64,000 nucleotides of DNA from Candidatus Rokuibacteriota bacterium. GTDB lineage: Bacteria; Methylomirabilota; Methylomirabilia; Rokubacteriales; CSP1-6. The notes under the pieces were generated by a model that was not told where the DNA came from, searched no databases, and saw nothing but the letters and a program-made list of their open reading frames with translations. Numbering within the stretch: the first letter of the stretch is position 1; each line of letters begins with the position of its first letter. The stretch lies in the NCBI GenBank assembly GCA_003220225.1, contig QHRU01000051.1, positions 42,510 to 106,509 on the forward strand, written 5' to 3'. Made by a program: the position numbers and the translations under genes. Positions 23,489-31,284 of the stretch are shown here, one piece after another.

Positions 23489-24409
23489 TCAGCCCTCCGC
23501 CTCGAAGCGGGCGAGCACCAGCTTGTGATAGACGACCGTCAGCAGCAGGCAGAGCGCCGTGAGCGTGTAGAGGATCGCGGTGCCCGGACCGAACTTGAAG
23601 AAGGTGAAGCTCGTCTTGAAGCCGTGCCACGAGACCGTCGTGGTGTCGTAGGCGGGGCCGCCCATCGTCAGGACGTAGATCAGGTCCAGCATCAGAAAGC
23701 CGTTCACGGTCGCCAGCACCAGCACGAGAAAGACGATCGGCCGGAGCGCGGGCACGGTGACGTACCAGAGGCGGCGCCAGTAGCCGGCGCCGTCCACCTC
23801 GGCCGCCGCGTAGAGATCCTCCGAGATCGACTGCATCCCGGCCAGGAACAGCAGGGTGGCGAACGGCGCCTGGTTCCACATGTAGACCGACACGAGCACG
23901 TTGAGCGCGGTCCAGCCTTCCTTGAAGAAGGCGATGGCGCCGTCGACGAGTCCCGCGCGGAGCAGCAACCCGTTGAGCGCGCCGAACTCGAAGTCGAGGA
24001 TCCCGATCCACAGCAGCCCGACCACGATGCGCGAGAGCGACCACGGCACCAGCAGCAGGCTGCGCATCAATGGACGCCCCGGGAACCGCTCGTTGAGGAC
24101 GAGGGCCACGCCGAATCCCACCAGCGTGGCCTCGATGACGAAAGCGCCGACGAAATAGAGCGTGCGCCAGAGCGAATCCCAGTAGAGCGGGTCGGTGAGC
24201 ACCTGCGTGTAGTTGCGTGCGCCGATCCACCGGAAGAGCGGGATCCGCATGCCCCAGAGCTCCACGGCCGGTCCCGTGGAGCGCAGGAGGTTGACGTCGG
24301 TGAACGACAGCCACAGCGAGTAGACGAGCGGAAAGACGACGACGAGGCCGATGCCGAGCAGCGCCGGGCCCACGAACAGCCAGGCCACGGCGCTCTCCGA
24401 CCGCTTCAC
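23489..24409 (-). CDS. Carbohydrate-type ABC transporter permease (MalF-like)
   Basis: The 306-residue product has six predicted helices. The EAA coupling loop reads AAAEVDGAGYWRRLWYVTVPALRP (family EAAxxDGA....F..IxlP), and the first helix WLFVGPALLGIGLVVVFPLV is typical. It pairs with the MalG-like protein. It lies 4 nt from that gene and 7 nt from the binding protein, so the three form one operon reading binding protein, MalF, MalG. Confidence 0.91.
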   Translation of the reverse strand: MKRSESAVAWLFVGPALLGIGLVVVFPLVYSLWLSFTDVNLLRSTGPAVELWGMRIPLFRWIGARNYTQVLTDPLYWDSLWRTLYFVGAFVIEATLVGFGVALVLNERFPGRPLMRSLLLVPWSLSRIVVGLLWIGILDFEFGALNGLLLRAGLVDGAIAFFKEGWTALNVLVSVYMWNQAPFATLLFLAGMQSISEDLYAAAEVDGAGYWRRLWYVTVPALRPIVFLVLVLATVNGFLMLDLIYVLTMGGPAYDTTTVSWHGFKTSFTFFKFGPGTAILYTLTALCLLLTVVYHKLVLARFEAEG

Positions 24410-24416
24410 TCGGCGG

Positions 24417-25715
24417 CTACGCCAGCGACTTCTGCAGGGCCGTCAGCTCTTTGAGGCCCTTCGGCACCGTCGAGGTGCCGCGGATGATGTTGTGCACGAT
24501 GGCGATCGCCTTGCTGTCGTACTCGCTGAACCACGGCTCCTTGAACGCGTTGATCGGCCGGCCCTTCTTGTATTGCTCGCGCAGGAGCTTGAGGTCGACC
24601 CACCGGTCGTACGACTGGATGATCTCCGGGTTGTCGTACATCTCGGGGTACGCGTTGTCGAGCCCGGCGATGAGGCACCACTGGCGCTGCACGTACCAGT
24701 CGCCGTTGAGGTTGCCGCCGAGGAATCGGGCGAACTTCCACGCGTCCTCGAGCACCTTCGTCTTGGCGTTGATCGTGTACCACTCGGTGAACATGTGCGT
24801 CTGGCCGTTGCCGGGATACATCGCCATCCTGGCCTTCTTGGGGGCCAGCTTGGAGTTCTCGGGCTCTCCCGCGATCGTCTTGAGGTAGTAGGAGTGGTTC
24901 GTGTGGTACGCGTAGCGGCCGGTCCAGAAGAGCCGGTGCGTGTCGGTCGACGACGTCTTGGTGAGGACCTCGGGGTTCACGAGTCCGTCCTTGTACGCCT
25001 TCTGCCAGCGCTCCATGGCGCGGGCGGCGCCGGGTTCCTGGTCGGCGATGACCTTGTTCTTCGCGTCGAAAATGTTGGCGCCTTCCGAGTGGCAGTCGCT
25101 CAGGAACTGCGGCATGGTGCCGGAGCCGCTGTTGTTCCAGTTCGGCAGGTACGGCGTGTCGCTGATCTTGTCGCGCTTGAGCTTCGCGGAGTGCTCCATC
25201 AGCTCGTCCCAGGTCCTCGCCGGCGCCTTGATGCCGGCCTGCTGGAGCATCGGCTCGTTGTACATGAGGATGAAGATGCTGGTGAAGTACGGCAGGCCGA
25301 CGACCTTCGAGCCGTCCCGGCTCCGGGCGGCCTCCAGATTTCCCGGCGCCATCTTCTTTTTCAGCTCATCCATGCCCGGCAGATCGTCCAGCGGACGAAT
25401 CAATCCGTTGTCCGCCCAGCGCTCGCGGTTGGCCGAGTTGCAGTACATGACGTCCACGATCTCGCCCGCCATGGCGCGGGTCTCCATCGTCGGGTGGTAC
25501 GTCGCCCACGGGACGGCGTCGTATTTCACCTGGCCCCCGTGCTTCCTGTTGAAGAAGTCCACGTAGTCCTTCACGGTGTCGGGCTTGAAGACCCAGCCGG
25601 AGAAGTTGATGGGCTTGTCCGCGCGAGCGGAGCGAAGCGCGCCTTCACCGAGCAGGGCGGCGGCCGCCGAGAGGCCCGCCGCGCCGAGGAACGTGCGCCG
25701 GTCGATGGTCGTCAC
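24417..25715 (-). CDS. Extracellular solute-binding protein family 1 (Tat-exported)
   Basis: The product has 432 residues. The N-terminus DRRTFLGAAGLSAAAALLG is a twin-arginine signal, so the protein is exported folded. The mature part has family-1 lobes, e.g. GEIVDVMYCNSANRERWADN, KVVGLPYFTSIFILMYNEP, RTWDELMEHSAKLK and VLEDAWKFARFLGG. It captures the solute for the MalF/MalG pair encoded downstream. Only the ATPase is missing from the cassette. It lies 20 nt downstream of the amidase gene, which suggests that an amide or its product is the cargo, though that is inference. Confidence 0.9.
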   Translation of the reverse strand: MTTIDRRTFLGAAGLSAAAALLGEGALRSARADKPINFSGWVFKPDTVKDYVDFFNRKHGGQVKYDAVPWATYHPTMETRAMAGEIVDVMYCNSANRERWADNGLIRPLDDLPGMDELKKKMAPGNLEAARSRDGSKVVGLPYFTSIFILMYNEPMLQQAGIKAPARTWDELMEHSAKLKRDKISDTPYLPNWNNSGSGTMPQFLSDCHSEGANIFDAKNKVIADQEPGAARAMERWQKAYKDGLVNPEVLTKTSSTDTHRLFWTGRYAYHTNHSYYLKTIAGEPENSKLAPKKARMAMYPGNGQTHMFTEWYTINAKTKVLEDAWKFARFLGGNLNGDWYVQRQWCLIAGLDNAYPEMYDNPEIIQSYDRWVDLKLLREQYKKGRPINAFKEPWFSEYDSKAIAIVHNIIRGTSTVPKGLKELTALQKSLA

Positions 25716-25735
25716 GAGGTATCCCTCCTTCTGTG

Positions 25736-27190
25736 TTAGGAGAACGCGGGCGGCGGCACGAATCCCTGGAACTCGCGCTCGAGCAGTCGCGCGAAGGCGA
25801 GCGTCGTCAGGTCACCGTATTGCGGACCGACGATCTGCACGCCGACCGGAAGCCCGGCCGGCGTGAACCCGCACGGGGCGGCCGTCGACGGCAGGTACGC
25901 GACGCCCGTGTAGCCCGCCCAGAACAGGTGATCCGTCACCGGGAGACGCTTGCCGTTGACCGTGACCGTGCGCTCGTAGCGCTCGCGCTCCTGGTCGTGC
26001 GGGAGCGCCGCGACGCCGGCGACCGGGCACAGCAGCAGGTCGTACCGGGTGAAGAACTCGGCCCACGCCAGGCGCATGCGGTGGCGCGCCTCGTTGGCGG
26101 CGAGCCAGTCGCGGTGCGAGAGCACGGCCGCGCGCGTCGCGCGCGCGTAGTATCTGGTGTCGCCCGGCGGCAGCTCGCGCGCGATCCCGACGTTCTTGTC
26201 GAACTCCGCGTCGGTCTGGCGATCCGACGTCGCCGAGCGCAGGAGCCGGACGTACACGGTCCACGCTTCGTCGATGTCGATGGTCGGCCGCGCGCGAGGA
26301 TCGACCTTCGCCTTCTGCCGGCCGAGAAAATCGCCGAGCGCCTGCAGGCGATCCCGCACCTGGCCGTCCACCGGGAACCCCGGCGCGTCGAGCATGAGCG
26401 CCACCCTGAAGTCGCGCAGGCGCTTCTGCCGGGGCGGCCGCAGCTTCAGCGCCCAGCCCGCCGCCTCGATCTCGTCCGGGCCGGCCATGACGCCGAGCGC
26501 GAGGGCCAGATCGTCGGCGCTGCGCGCGAGCGGCCCCACGACGTCGATGTCGACGGGCGCTTGCTGCCACGGCAGCGCCTGGCCGGTGCGCGGCACGATG
26601 CCCCACGTCGGCTTGTGGCCGTACACGCCGCAGAAGTGGGCGGGGTTGCGGATGGACGAGCCGATGTCGCTGCCGGCCTCCAGCGCGGTGAGCCCGGCCG
26701 CGAGCGCCGCCGCCGAGCCGCCCGAGGATCCGCCGGGCGCGCGCGTGACGTCCCACGGATTGTTCGTCGTCCCGTAGATCGCGTTGAAGCTCTGCCAGTC
26801 GGCGAGGAAGAGCGGCACGTTCGTCTTGCCGAAGATGACGACGCCGGCGCCGAGCAGGCGGTCCACCGCCACCGCGTTCCGCGTCGCGACGTTGTTCTTG
26901 TAGGTCGGCACGCCCCACGTCGTCGGCAGGCCCGCGACGTCGTACGACTCCTTGATGGTCATGGGCACGCCGTGCAGCGGCCCCCACGTGTCGCGCCGGG
27001 CCAGCGCGCGATCGGCCGCGCGCGCCCGCGTGCGCGCCCGTTCGAAGTCGCGGACCACGACGGCGTTCAGCGCGTCGTCGTACTTCTCGACGCGCGTGAG
27101 ATAGAGGTCGAGCAGCTCGAGACAGCCGATCTTCTTCCGACGGATGTCCGCGGCGAGCTGTCTGGCGGAGCGGAACGGGACGTCGAGCAT
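25736..27190 (-). CDS. Amidase signature family hydrolase
   Basis: The 484-residue hydrolase has a catalytic triad of K80 (HGVPMTIKES), cis-Ser S155 (APGGSSGGSA) and nucleophile S179 (GSDIGSSIRNPA). It hydrolyses carboxylic amides to acid plus ammonia or amine. The usual GGSIR is GSSIR here. The frame continues open for over 3 kb upstream but only as antisense to other genes; homology starts at MLDVPFRSARQLA, preceded by GAGGAGGCG. It is the first gene of the operon with the Tat binding protein and permeases. Confidence 0.92.
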   Translation of the reverse strand: MLDVPFRSARQLAADIRRKKIGCLELLDLYLTRVEKYDDALNAVVVRDFERARTRARAADRALARRDTWGPLHGVPMTIKESYDVAGLPTTWGVPTYKNNVATRNAVAVDRLLGAGVVIFGKTNVPLFLADWQSFNAIYGTTNNPWDVTRAPGGSSGGSAAALAAGLTALEAGSDIGSSIRNPAHFCGVYGHKPTWGIVPRTGQALPWQQAPVDIDVVGPLARSADDLALALGVMAGPDEIEAAGWALKLRPPRQKRLRDFRVALMLDAPGFPVDGQVRDRLQALGDFLGRQKAKVDPRARPTIDIDEAWTVYVRLLRSATSDRQTDAEFDKNVGIARELPPGDTRYYARATRAAVLSHRDWLAANEARHRMRLAWAEFFTRYDLLLCPVAGVAALPHDQERERYERTVTVNGKRLPVTDHLFWAGYTGVAYLPSTAAPCGFTPAGLPVGVQIVGPQYGDLTTLAFARLLEREFQGFVPPPAFS

Positions 27191-27227
27191 CGGCGCCTCC
27201 TCGGCCTGCACGTTGCCACGCGCGGGT

Positions 27228-27237
27228 GAGTATACTC
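27228..27237. promoter_or_regulatory. Palindromic bidirectional -10-like box GAGTATACTC
   Basis: This ten-base palindrome presents TATACT on both strands. On the minus strand it is TATACTCACC upstream of the amidase, matching two other copies in the window. On the plus strand TATACT lies 10 nt before the ATG at 27246 with no ribosome site, compatible with a leaderless transcript. Confidence 0.5.
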
Positions 27238-27245
27238 GCCCTGCC

Positions 27246-27377
27246 ATGGCCCACGACGGCGCCCTGCCTCTCGCGCGCTTCACGGTGCTCGACCTCACCC
27301 GCGCGCGGGCGGGCCCGACCCGTGTCCGGCCGCTGGTGGACCGGGGCGCCGACCTGGCGCACCGCGGGGTCATCTGA
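27246..27377 (+). pseudogene. N-terminal remnant of a CaiB/BaiF (class III) CoA-transferase
   Basis: The 43 codons encode LPLARFTVLDLTRARAGPT followed by RVRPLVDRGADLAHRGVI. The first part is the classic start of class III CoA-transferases (LxVLDLTR..AGP), which normally continues C-x-x-x-L-A-D-x-G-A-D-V-I-K-V-E for about 400 residues. Here the LADxGADVIKVE stretch has decayed into VDRGADLAHRG and the frame ends. The stop codon overlaps the ATG of the TPR gene by one base (TGATG). It therefore looks like a deleted CoA-transferase whose expression signals now lead into another gene. Confidence 0.65.
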
Positions 27378-28672
27378 TGGCCATCAGCGACCGTTACGGA
27401 CTGCCCGTCACCACGCCGTCGCCCGTCGCCGCCGCGCGCTTCCAGGTCGGCATGGACCGGCTGCTCTCGTACGGCGCCGGCGCCGACGAGTCGTTCGCGG
27501 CGGCCGTGCTGGCCGACGAGCGGCTCGCCGTCGCGCACGCGGGCATGGCCCTCGTGGCGGTGGCACACGGCGACGCGGCCACGGCGCGCGCCGCCGCCGA
27601 ACGCGCCCGCCAGGCAGTGACCGGCGCGACGCGGCGCGAGCGCCAGCACGTCGAGGCGGTGGGCGCGCTCATCGCCGGGGAGACGGCCCGCGGCCTCGAC
27701 CTGGTCGCCGAGCACGTGGCGGAGTTCCCCCGCGACGCCCTGCTGGTCAACCAGGCCAGCAGCGCCATTGGCTTCGCCGGGGGTCGCGACCGCGAGCAGC
27801 AGCGCGTGGCGTTCCTCGAGCCGCTGGCCTCTGCCTACGGCGACGACTGGTGGTTCCAGTCGGCGCTGGCGTTCACCTATCACGAGGTGGACCGCTTCGA
27901 GGAGTCGCGGCGCCTGTCGGAGCGCTCGCTCCAACAATATCCTGGCAACGCCAACGCCAGCCACAACCTCGCGCACATCCATTTCGAGACCCTCGACAAC
28001 GACGGCGGCGCCGCGTTCCTCGGCGACTGGCTGGCGACGTACGACCCGCGCGCGTCGTTTCACTGCCACCTCGCGTGGCACCTGGCGATGTTCGAGCTGC
28101 ACCGCGGCCGCTACGCGCGCGCGCACGCGATCTTCGAGCGCGACATCCTGAACGCGGTGAATCCGCGGCTGGCCATGATCGACGGCTCGGCGCTGCTGTG
28201 GCGGTTCCGGCTGGACGGCGAGCCCGACGCGCCGCTGGCGTGGCGCTCGCTCGCCGACCTCGCGGCGAAGGTCTCGCGGCCCGGCTTCGTCTTCGGCGAG
28301 ATCCACGCCGCCCTCGCCTACGCGGCGTGCGGCGACGACCAGGCGCTCGCGACGCTCGTCGACGGCCTGCGAGCGCTGGACGCGAAGGGACATCCGATCG
28401 CGGGCGCGGTGGCGCTGCCCATGGTGCAGGGGACCGCGGCGTTCGTGGCCGGCGACCACGCCGCGGCCCTGGCCCATCTCGAGCCTGTCGAGGGCGAGCT
28501 GCATCGCGTCGGCGGCAGCCACGCGCAGTGGGAGCTCTTCGAGGAGACGATGGTCGCGTGCTACCTCGCGCTCGAGCGCTACGACGACGCCGGCCGCCTC
28601 GTGCGGCGGCGCCTGTCGCGCCGCGCGTCGCCGCGCGACCTGCGCTGGCTGGCTCAGGCCACGTCGCGCTGA
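27377..28672 (+). CDS. TPR-repeat protein (TTC38-like)
   Basis: The 431-residue product is almost entirely helical. Degenerate tetratricopeptide repeats can be read, e.g. ERLAVAHAGMALVAVAHGD, WWFQSALAFTYHEVDRFEES, NASHNLAHIHFETLDNDGGA, WHLAMFELHRGRYARAHAIF and EETMVACYLALERYDDAGRL. The His-rich SHNLAHIHFE and HCHLAWHLAMFE helices are characteristic of the TTC38-like subgroup, whose function is unknown. It has no signal peptide, so it is cytoplasmic. Its start is coupled to the stop of the truncated CoA-transferase remnant. Its 3' end overlaps the convergent oxygenase gene by 19 nt. Confidence 0.82.
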   Translation: MAISDRYGLPVTTPSPVAAARFQVGMDRLLSYGAGADESFAAAVLADERLAVAHAGMALVAVAHGDAATARAAAERARQAVTGATRRERQHVEAVGALIAGETARGLDLVAEHVAEFPRDALLVNQASSAIGFAGGRDREQQRVAFLEPLASAYGDDWWFQSALAFTYHEVDRFEESRRLSERSLQQYPGNANASHNLAHIHFETLDNDGGAAFLGDWLATYDPRASFHCHLAWHLAMFELHRGRYARAHAIFERDILNAVNPRLAMIDGSALLWRFRLDGEPDAPLAWRSLADLAAKVSRPGFVFGEIHAALAYAACGDDQALATLVDGLRALDAKGHPIAGAVALPMVQGTAAFVAGDHAAALAHLEPVEGELHRVGGSHAQWELFEETMVACYLALERYDDAGRLVRRRLSRRASPRDLRWLAQATSR

Positions 28673-29619
28673 CGCGCGGCGTTGTAGTTGGCGTCGTACC
28701 ACCAGTCGAGGTACGCCGCGTAGGTGATCGGCGGATCGCGCGGCGGATCGGCCGGTCCCTGGCAGGTGGGCAGGCACGCGATCTCCGTGTCGAGGTGCGG
28801 TCCCATGAAATAGGGGATCGCGTAACGCGGGCGGACCACCGGCGGCAGCGCGCGATGCGGCGTGGACTTGAATCGATGATTCGTCCATCGCTGCATCATG
28901 TCGCCCGAGTTCACCGCGAAGGAGCCGGGCACGTACGGCACGTCCACCCAGTCCCCGTCCGGCATCCGCACCTGGAGCCCGGGCACGTCGGTCTGGGCGA
29001 GGAAGGTCATGAAGTTGGCGTCCGTGTGCGGGGCGATGCCGAACTGGTTCGCCTCGGCGGCGACCGGCGGGTAGTGCGTGAGGCGGAAGCTGAACTGGCT
29101 TTCGGCGAAGGCGGCGTCGAAGGTGTCCGTCGGCAGGTCGAGCGCCGCCGCGCAGAGCGGCAGGAGCCGGCGACCGAGCGCGTCCACGGTGTCGGTGTAG
29201 GCGAGCACCGACTCGCGAAAGCCCGGCAGGTTCTGCGGCCACTGGTTGGGGCCGGCGAAGCGGCGCCCCGCGCGCACGAGGGGGTCGTCGGGGCCGCGCT
29301 CGCGCTTGACGAAGAACGCCTCGTTCAGGTCCGGCTTGTCGTTGGCGTTGACGTCCGAGGTCCACACCGCGTAGCGCCCCAGCATCATGTAGCCGTTGTT
29401 GTGCTCGTTCATCCGCAGCGCGAGCTTGGCGTCCAGGGGTTGGGCGTGGAAGCGCCGGGCCTCGCCGAACGTGCGCTCGATCAGCGCCTGGGGGACGCCG
29501 TGGTTCACGATGACGAAGAAGCCGACGTCTTCGAGCGCGCGCCCCAGCGCTTTGGCGGTGGCGCCGAACGCGCCTGGCCGTCCCGTGAGATATGGTCCGA
29601 GATCGATCACCGGGATCAC
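28654..29619 (-). CDS. 2-oxoglutarate/Fe(II) oxygenase, isopenicillin N synthase-like
   Basis: The product has 321 residues. The N-terminal DIOX_N part has IPVIDLGPYL and GRALEDVGFFVIVNHGVP. The iron ligands are H and D in IAPHTDANFMT and H in STPHRAL; YAIPYFMGP follows, and the co-substrate Arg should lie in the FKSTPHR...VRPRYAI region. Such enzymes hydroxylate small molecules. The start is GTG at 29619. The gene lies 3 nt downstream of the EthD-like gene, so they are cotranscribed. It overlaps the convergent TPR gene's end by 19 nt. Confidence 0.9.
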   Translation of the reverse strand: MIPVIDLGPYLTGRPGAFGATAKALGRALEDVGFFVIVNHGVPQALIERTFGEARRFHAQPLDAKLALRMNEHNNGYMMLGRYAVWTSDVNANDKPDLNEAFFVKRERGPDDPLVRAGRRFAGPNQWPQNLPGFRESVLAYTDTVDALGRRLLPLCAAALDLPTDTFDAAFAESQFSFRLTHYPPVAAEANQFGIAPHTDANFMTFLAQTDVPGLQVRMPDGDWVDVPYVPGSFAVNSGDMMQRWTNHRFKSTPHRALPPVVRPRYAIPYFMGPHLDTEIACLPTCQGPADPPRDPPITYAAYLDWWYDANYNAARQRDVA

Positions 29620-29622
29620 GAC

Positions 29623-30252
29623 TCAGCCCCCGCGCACGTAGCGCCGCAGCACGAGGCGCAGATGGTCGCGGAAGTTCGGCTGCAGGCGGCTCGTCCAGTC
29701 GCTCTGCCGCGCCCTCTTCCACTCGTCGGACTCCACCACGTCGGGCGTCTCCAGGTGATAGAGCGCGACGTATCTGCGGTTGCCGGTCCCGCGAAAGCGG
29801 CGCGCGCAGAGGACGCCCGGGACGGCGCCGAGCGCCGGGATGTGCTCCTTGTCGTACCACGCGTTGAACTCCGCCTCGAGCTCGGGCGCGATGTTCATCG
29901 CGTTCAGCAACAGCCCGCCGGCGTTGGCGGGCGGCAGCTGGTCGCCGGGCAGGATCTGGTCGCCCTCGAACCGCAGCAGGCGCTCGACGCGGGCGGTGAC
30001 GCGCTTGGACCACGGCGAGAGGTTCTCGCCGCCGATGGCCAGGTAGGCCGGACTCTTCAGCACGGAGACGGTCTCGAGATCGTAGGTCGCCACCGAGACC
30101 TTGCGGTCCTGCGCGCCGATCCAGCGCTGGCACAGCAGAAAGCCCGGCACGCGCTGCCGTTCCGGCAGGTGCTCGGTGTCGTACCAGTCGTGGACCTCGT
30201 CCTCGGCGGCCCGCCCGATGTTCATCGCCGCGATCAGCGTGCCTTTCGCCAT
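29623..30252 (-). CDS. Tandem dimeric alpha-beta barrel (EthD-like) protein
   Basis: The 209-residue product has two related halves. The first begins GTLIAAMNIGRAAEDEVHDW then YDTEHLPERQRVPGFL; the second begins LLLNAMNIAPELEAEFNAWY then DKEHIPALGAVPGVLCA. Each half is a ferredoxin-like alpha-beta barrel of the EthD/stress-responsive type with the W-Y-D-x-E-H-L/I-P signature. Such proteins often assist oxygenases or bind reactive small molecules; here the 2OG oxygenase follows directly. The ATG is preceded by GGAGGG. A TACAAT box lies about 22 nt upstream within the shared divergent promoter. Confidence 0.78.
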   Translation of the reverse strand: MAKGTLIAAMNIGRAAEDEVHDWYDTEHLPERQRVPGFLLCQRWIGAQDRKVSVATYDLETVSVLKSPAYLAIGGENLSPWSKRVTARVERLLRFEGDQILPGDQLPPANAGGLLLNAMNIAPELEAEFNAWYDKEHIPALGAVPGVLCARRFRGTGNRRYVALYHLETPDVVESDEWKRARQSDWTSRLQPNFRDHLRLVLRRYVRGG

Positions 30253-30273
30253 TGGTTGAACCCTCCGCCCTCG

Positions 30274-30284
30274 CATTGTAATCT
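30274..30284. promoter_or_regulatory. Divergent promoter motif CATTGTAATCT
   Basis: The 11-mer lies between the EthD-like gene (minus) and ridA (plus). Read forward it gives TAATCT, read in reverse TACAAT, both acceptable -10 boxes, so it could fire both ways. The same 11-mer occurs at 34775-34785 between another divergent pair, which argues for a conserved promoter or operator. Confidence 0.45.
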
Positions 30285-30319
30285 CGCGCCACCAGCGGCG
30301 TACCGCCAGGAGAGACGAC

Positions 30320-30706
30320 ATGCCCAAGAAAGAGATCATCAACCCCGACGCGGCGAAGCCGAACCCCAACCTGTCTCCGGCGACGAGGTTCGGCAACCTC
30401 GTCTTCGTCGCGGGCCAGACCGGACGGCATCCGGTCACCGGAGAAGTCGGCAAGGACATGCGGGAGCAGACCCGCAACCTCCTCGAGCGCATCAAGCTGA
30501 TCCTCGGCGCCGCCGGCACGTCGCTCGACAACGTGCTGACGGCGACGACGTATCTGACCCGGGTGCAGGAGCTCGCCGCCTACAACGAGGAGTACGCGAA
30601 GTATTTCCCGACGAACAAGCCGGCGCGGACCACGGTGACGGTCGCCGCGCTGAACTCGCCGGATCTCATGGTCGAGATCACGGTCACCGCGTGCATTCCG
30701 AGCTGA
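30320..30706 (+). CDS. RidA/YjgF/YER057c family enamine/imine deaminase
   Basis: The product is 128 residues, normal for RidA. Key features are FGNLVFVAGQTGRHPVTGEV, EQTRNLLERIKLILGAAG, the carboxylate-binding arginine R103 in KPARTTVTVAAL, and E119 in MVEITVTA. RidA hydrolyses reactive 2-aminoacrylate-type enamines and imines; other Rid subfamilies act in catabolic operons. AGGAGAGACG precedes the ATG. It is followed after 24 nt by the probable selenoprotein gene, and both are probably on one transcript. Confidence 0.9.
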   Translation: MPKKEIINPDAAKPNPNLSPATRFGNLVFVAGQTGRHPVTGEVGKDMREQTRNLLERIKLILGAAGTSLDNVLTATTYLTRVQELAAYNEEYAKYFPTNKPARTTVTVAALNSPDLMVEITVTACIPS

Positions 30707-30730
30707 CGCTGCTCAGAGAGGAGAACGACG

Positions 30731-31249
30731 ATGGCGAGGATCGAGCCGCTCGGGATCCATGAGGTCGACGCCGAGGTCCGGCATCTCTGCGAGGACGCCG
30801 AGCGCCAGTCCGGCACCTCGGTGGGGCCGCGGACCTACGCGAGGAACCCCGCCGTGTTCAAGGCGCTCGCCGCCTTCCGCGGCGCGCTGGCCCGCGAGGG
30901 CACGATCGACCCCGTGGTGCGCGAGCTGGTCAGGATCAAGATCGCGGGCCTCAACGCCTGCCACTACTGACTCACCGTGCGCTATGCCGGGGCCCGGCAT
31001 GCGGGGGCGACGGAAGCGAAGATCGCCGCGATCAACGACGAGACGTCCGAGCTGATCACGCCGCGCGAGCGGGCCGCCCTCCGGTTCGCCGAGAAGCTCG
31101 CCGTCGACCACCAGAAGGTCGACGACGCGCTGTGGTCCGAGCTGCGCGGCCATTTCTCCGAGGCCGAGATCATCGAGCTGGTCGCCAACGCGACGCTCTT
31201 CATCGGGTGGGGACGGTTCAACGCCATCGTGGGGCTGGATCCGTCGTAG
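30731..31249 (+). CDS. AhpD/carboxymuconolactone-decarboxylase-like protein with in-frame UGA (probable selenoprotein, CxxU)
   Basis: The two halves flanking a TGA at 30968-30970 (codon 80) lie in one frame and together give a complete 172-residue CMD/AhpD-fold protein. Before the TGA: PVVRELVRIKIAGLNACHY; after it: LTVRYAGARHAGATEAKI and ITPRERAALRFAEKLA. The family's redox motif is CxxC. Here it reads C77-H-Y-[UGA], so the UGA falls exactly on the second cysteine, the expected position for selenocysteine. A hairpin follows at the proper distance (see next feature). The protein would be a peroxide or thiol reductase-like enzyme. The alternative is a TGC-to-TGA nonsense change. AGAGAGGAG lies 8 nt upstream of the ATG. 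Confidence 0.75.
30980..31003 (+). promoter_or_regulatory. Candidate bacterial SECIS hairpin
   Basis: Downstream of the in-frame TGA, ATGCCGG (30984-30990) pairs perfectly with CCGGCAT (30994-31000) around a GGC loop. CGC (30980-30982) pairs with GCG (31001-31003), leaving a single bulged T at 30983. The loop guanines lie about 21-22 nt after the TGA. Bacterial SECIS elements sit immediately 3' of the UGA within the coding region and present guanine in a small apical loop bound by SelB. Fold and spacing fit; function is inferred. Confidence 0.6.
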
Positions 31250-31284
31250 GCGACACCAACGCGCGCAACACGGAGGATCAGGCG

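Noticed and set aside
27369..27377. Selenocysteine at the TGA ending the CoA-transferase remnant
   Set aside because: The family has no cysteine or redox site there, the sequence around it has already diverged, and the TGA overlaps the start of the next gene.
25736..30430. Minus-strand frame open for more than 1500 codons
   Set aside because: Only the first part (to 27190) has amidase homology and a ribosome site; the rest is low-complexity antisense to the TPR, 2OG-oxygenase and ridA genes, a usual effect of very high GC.
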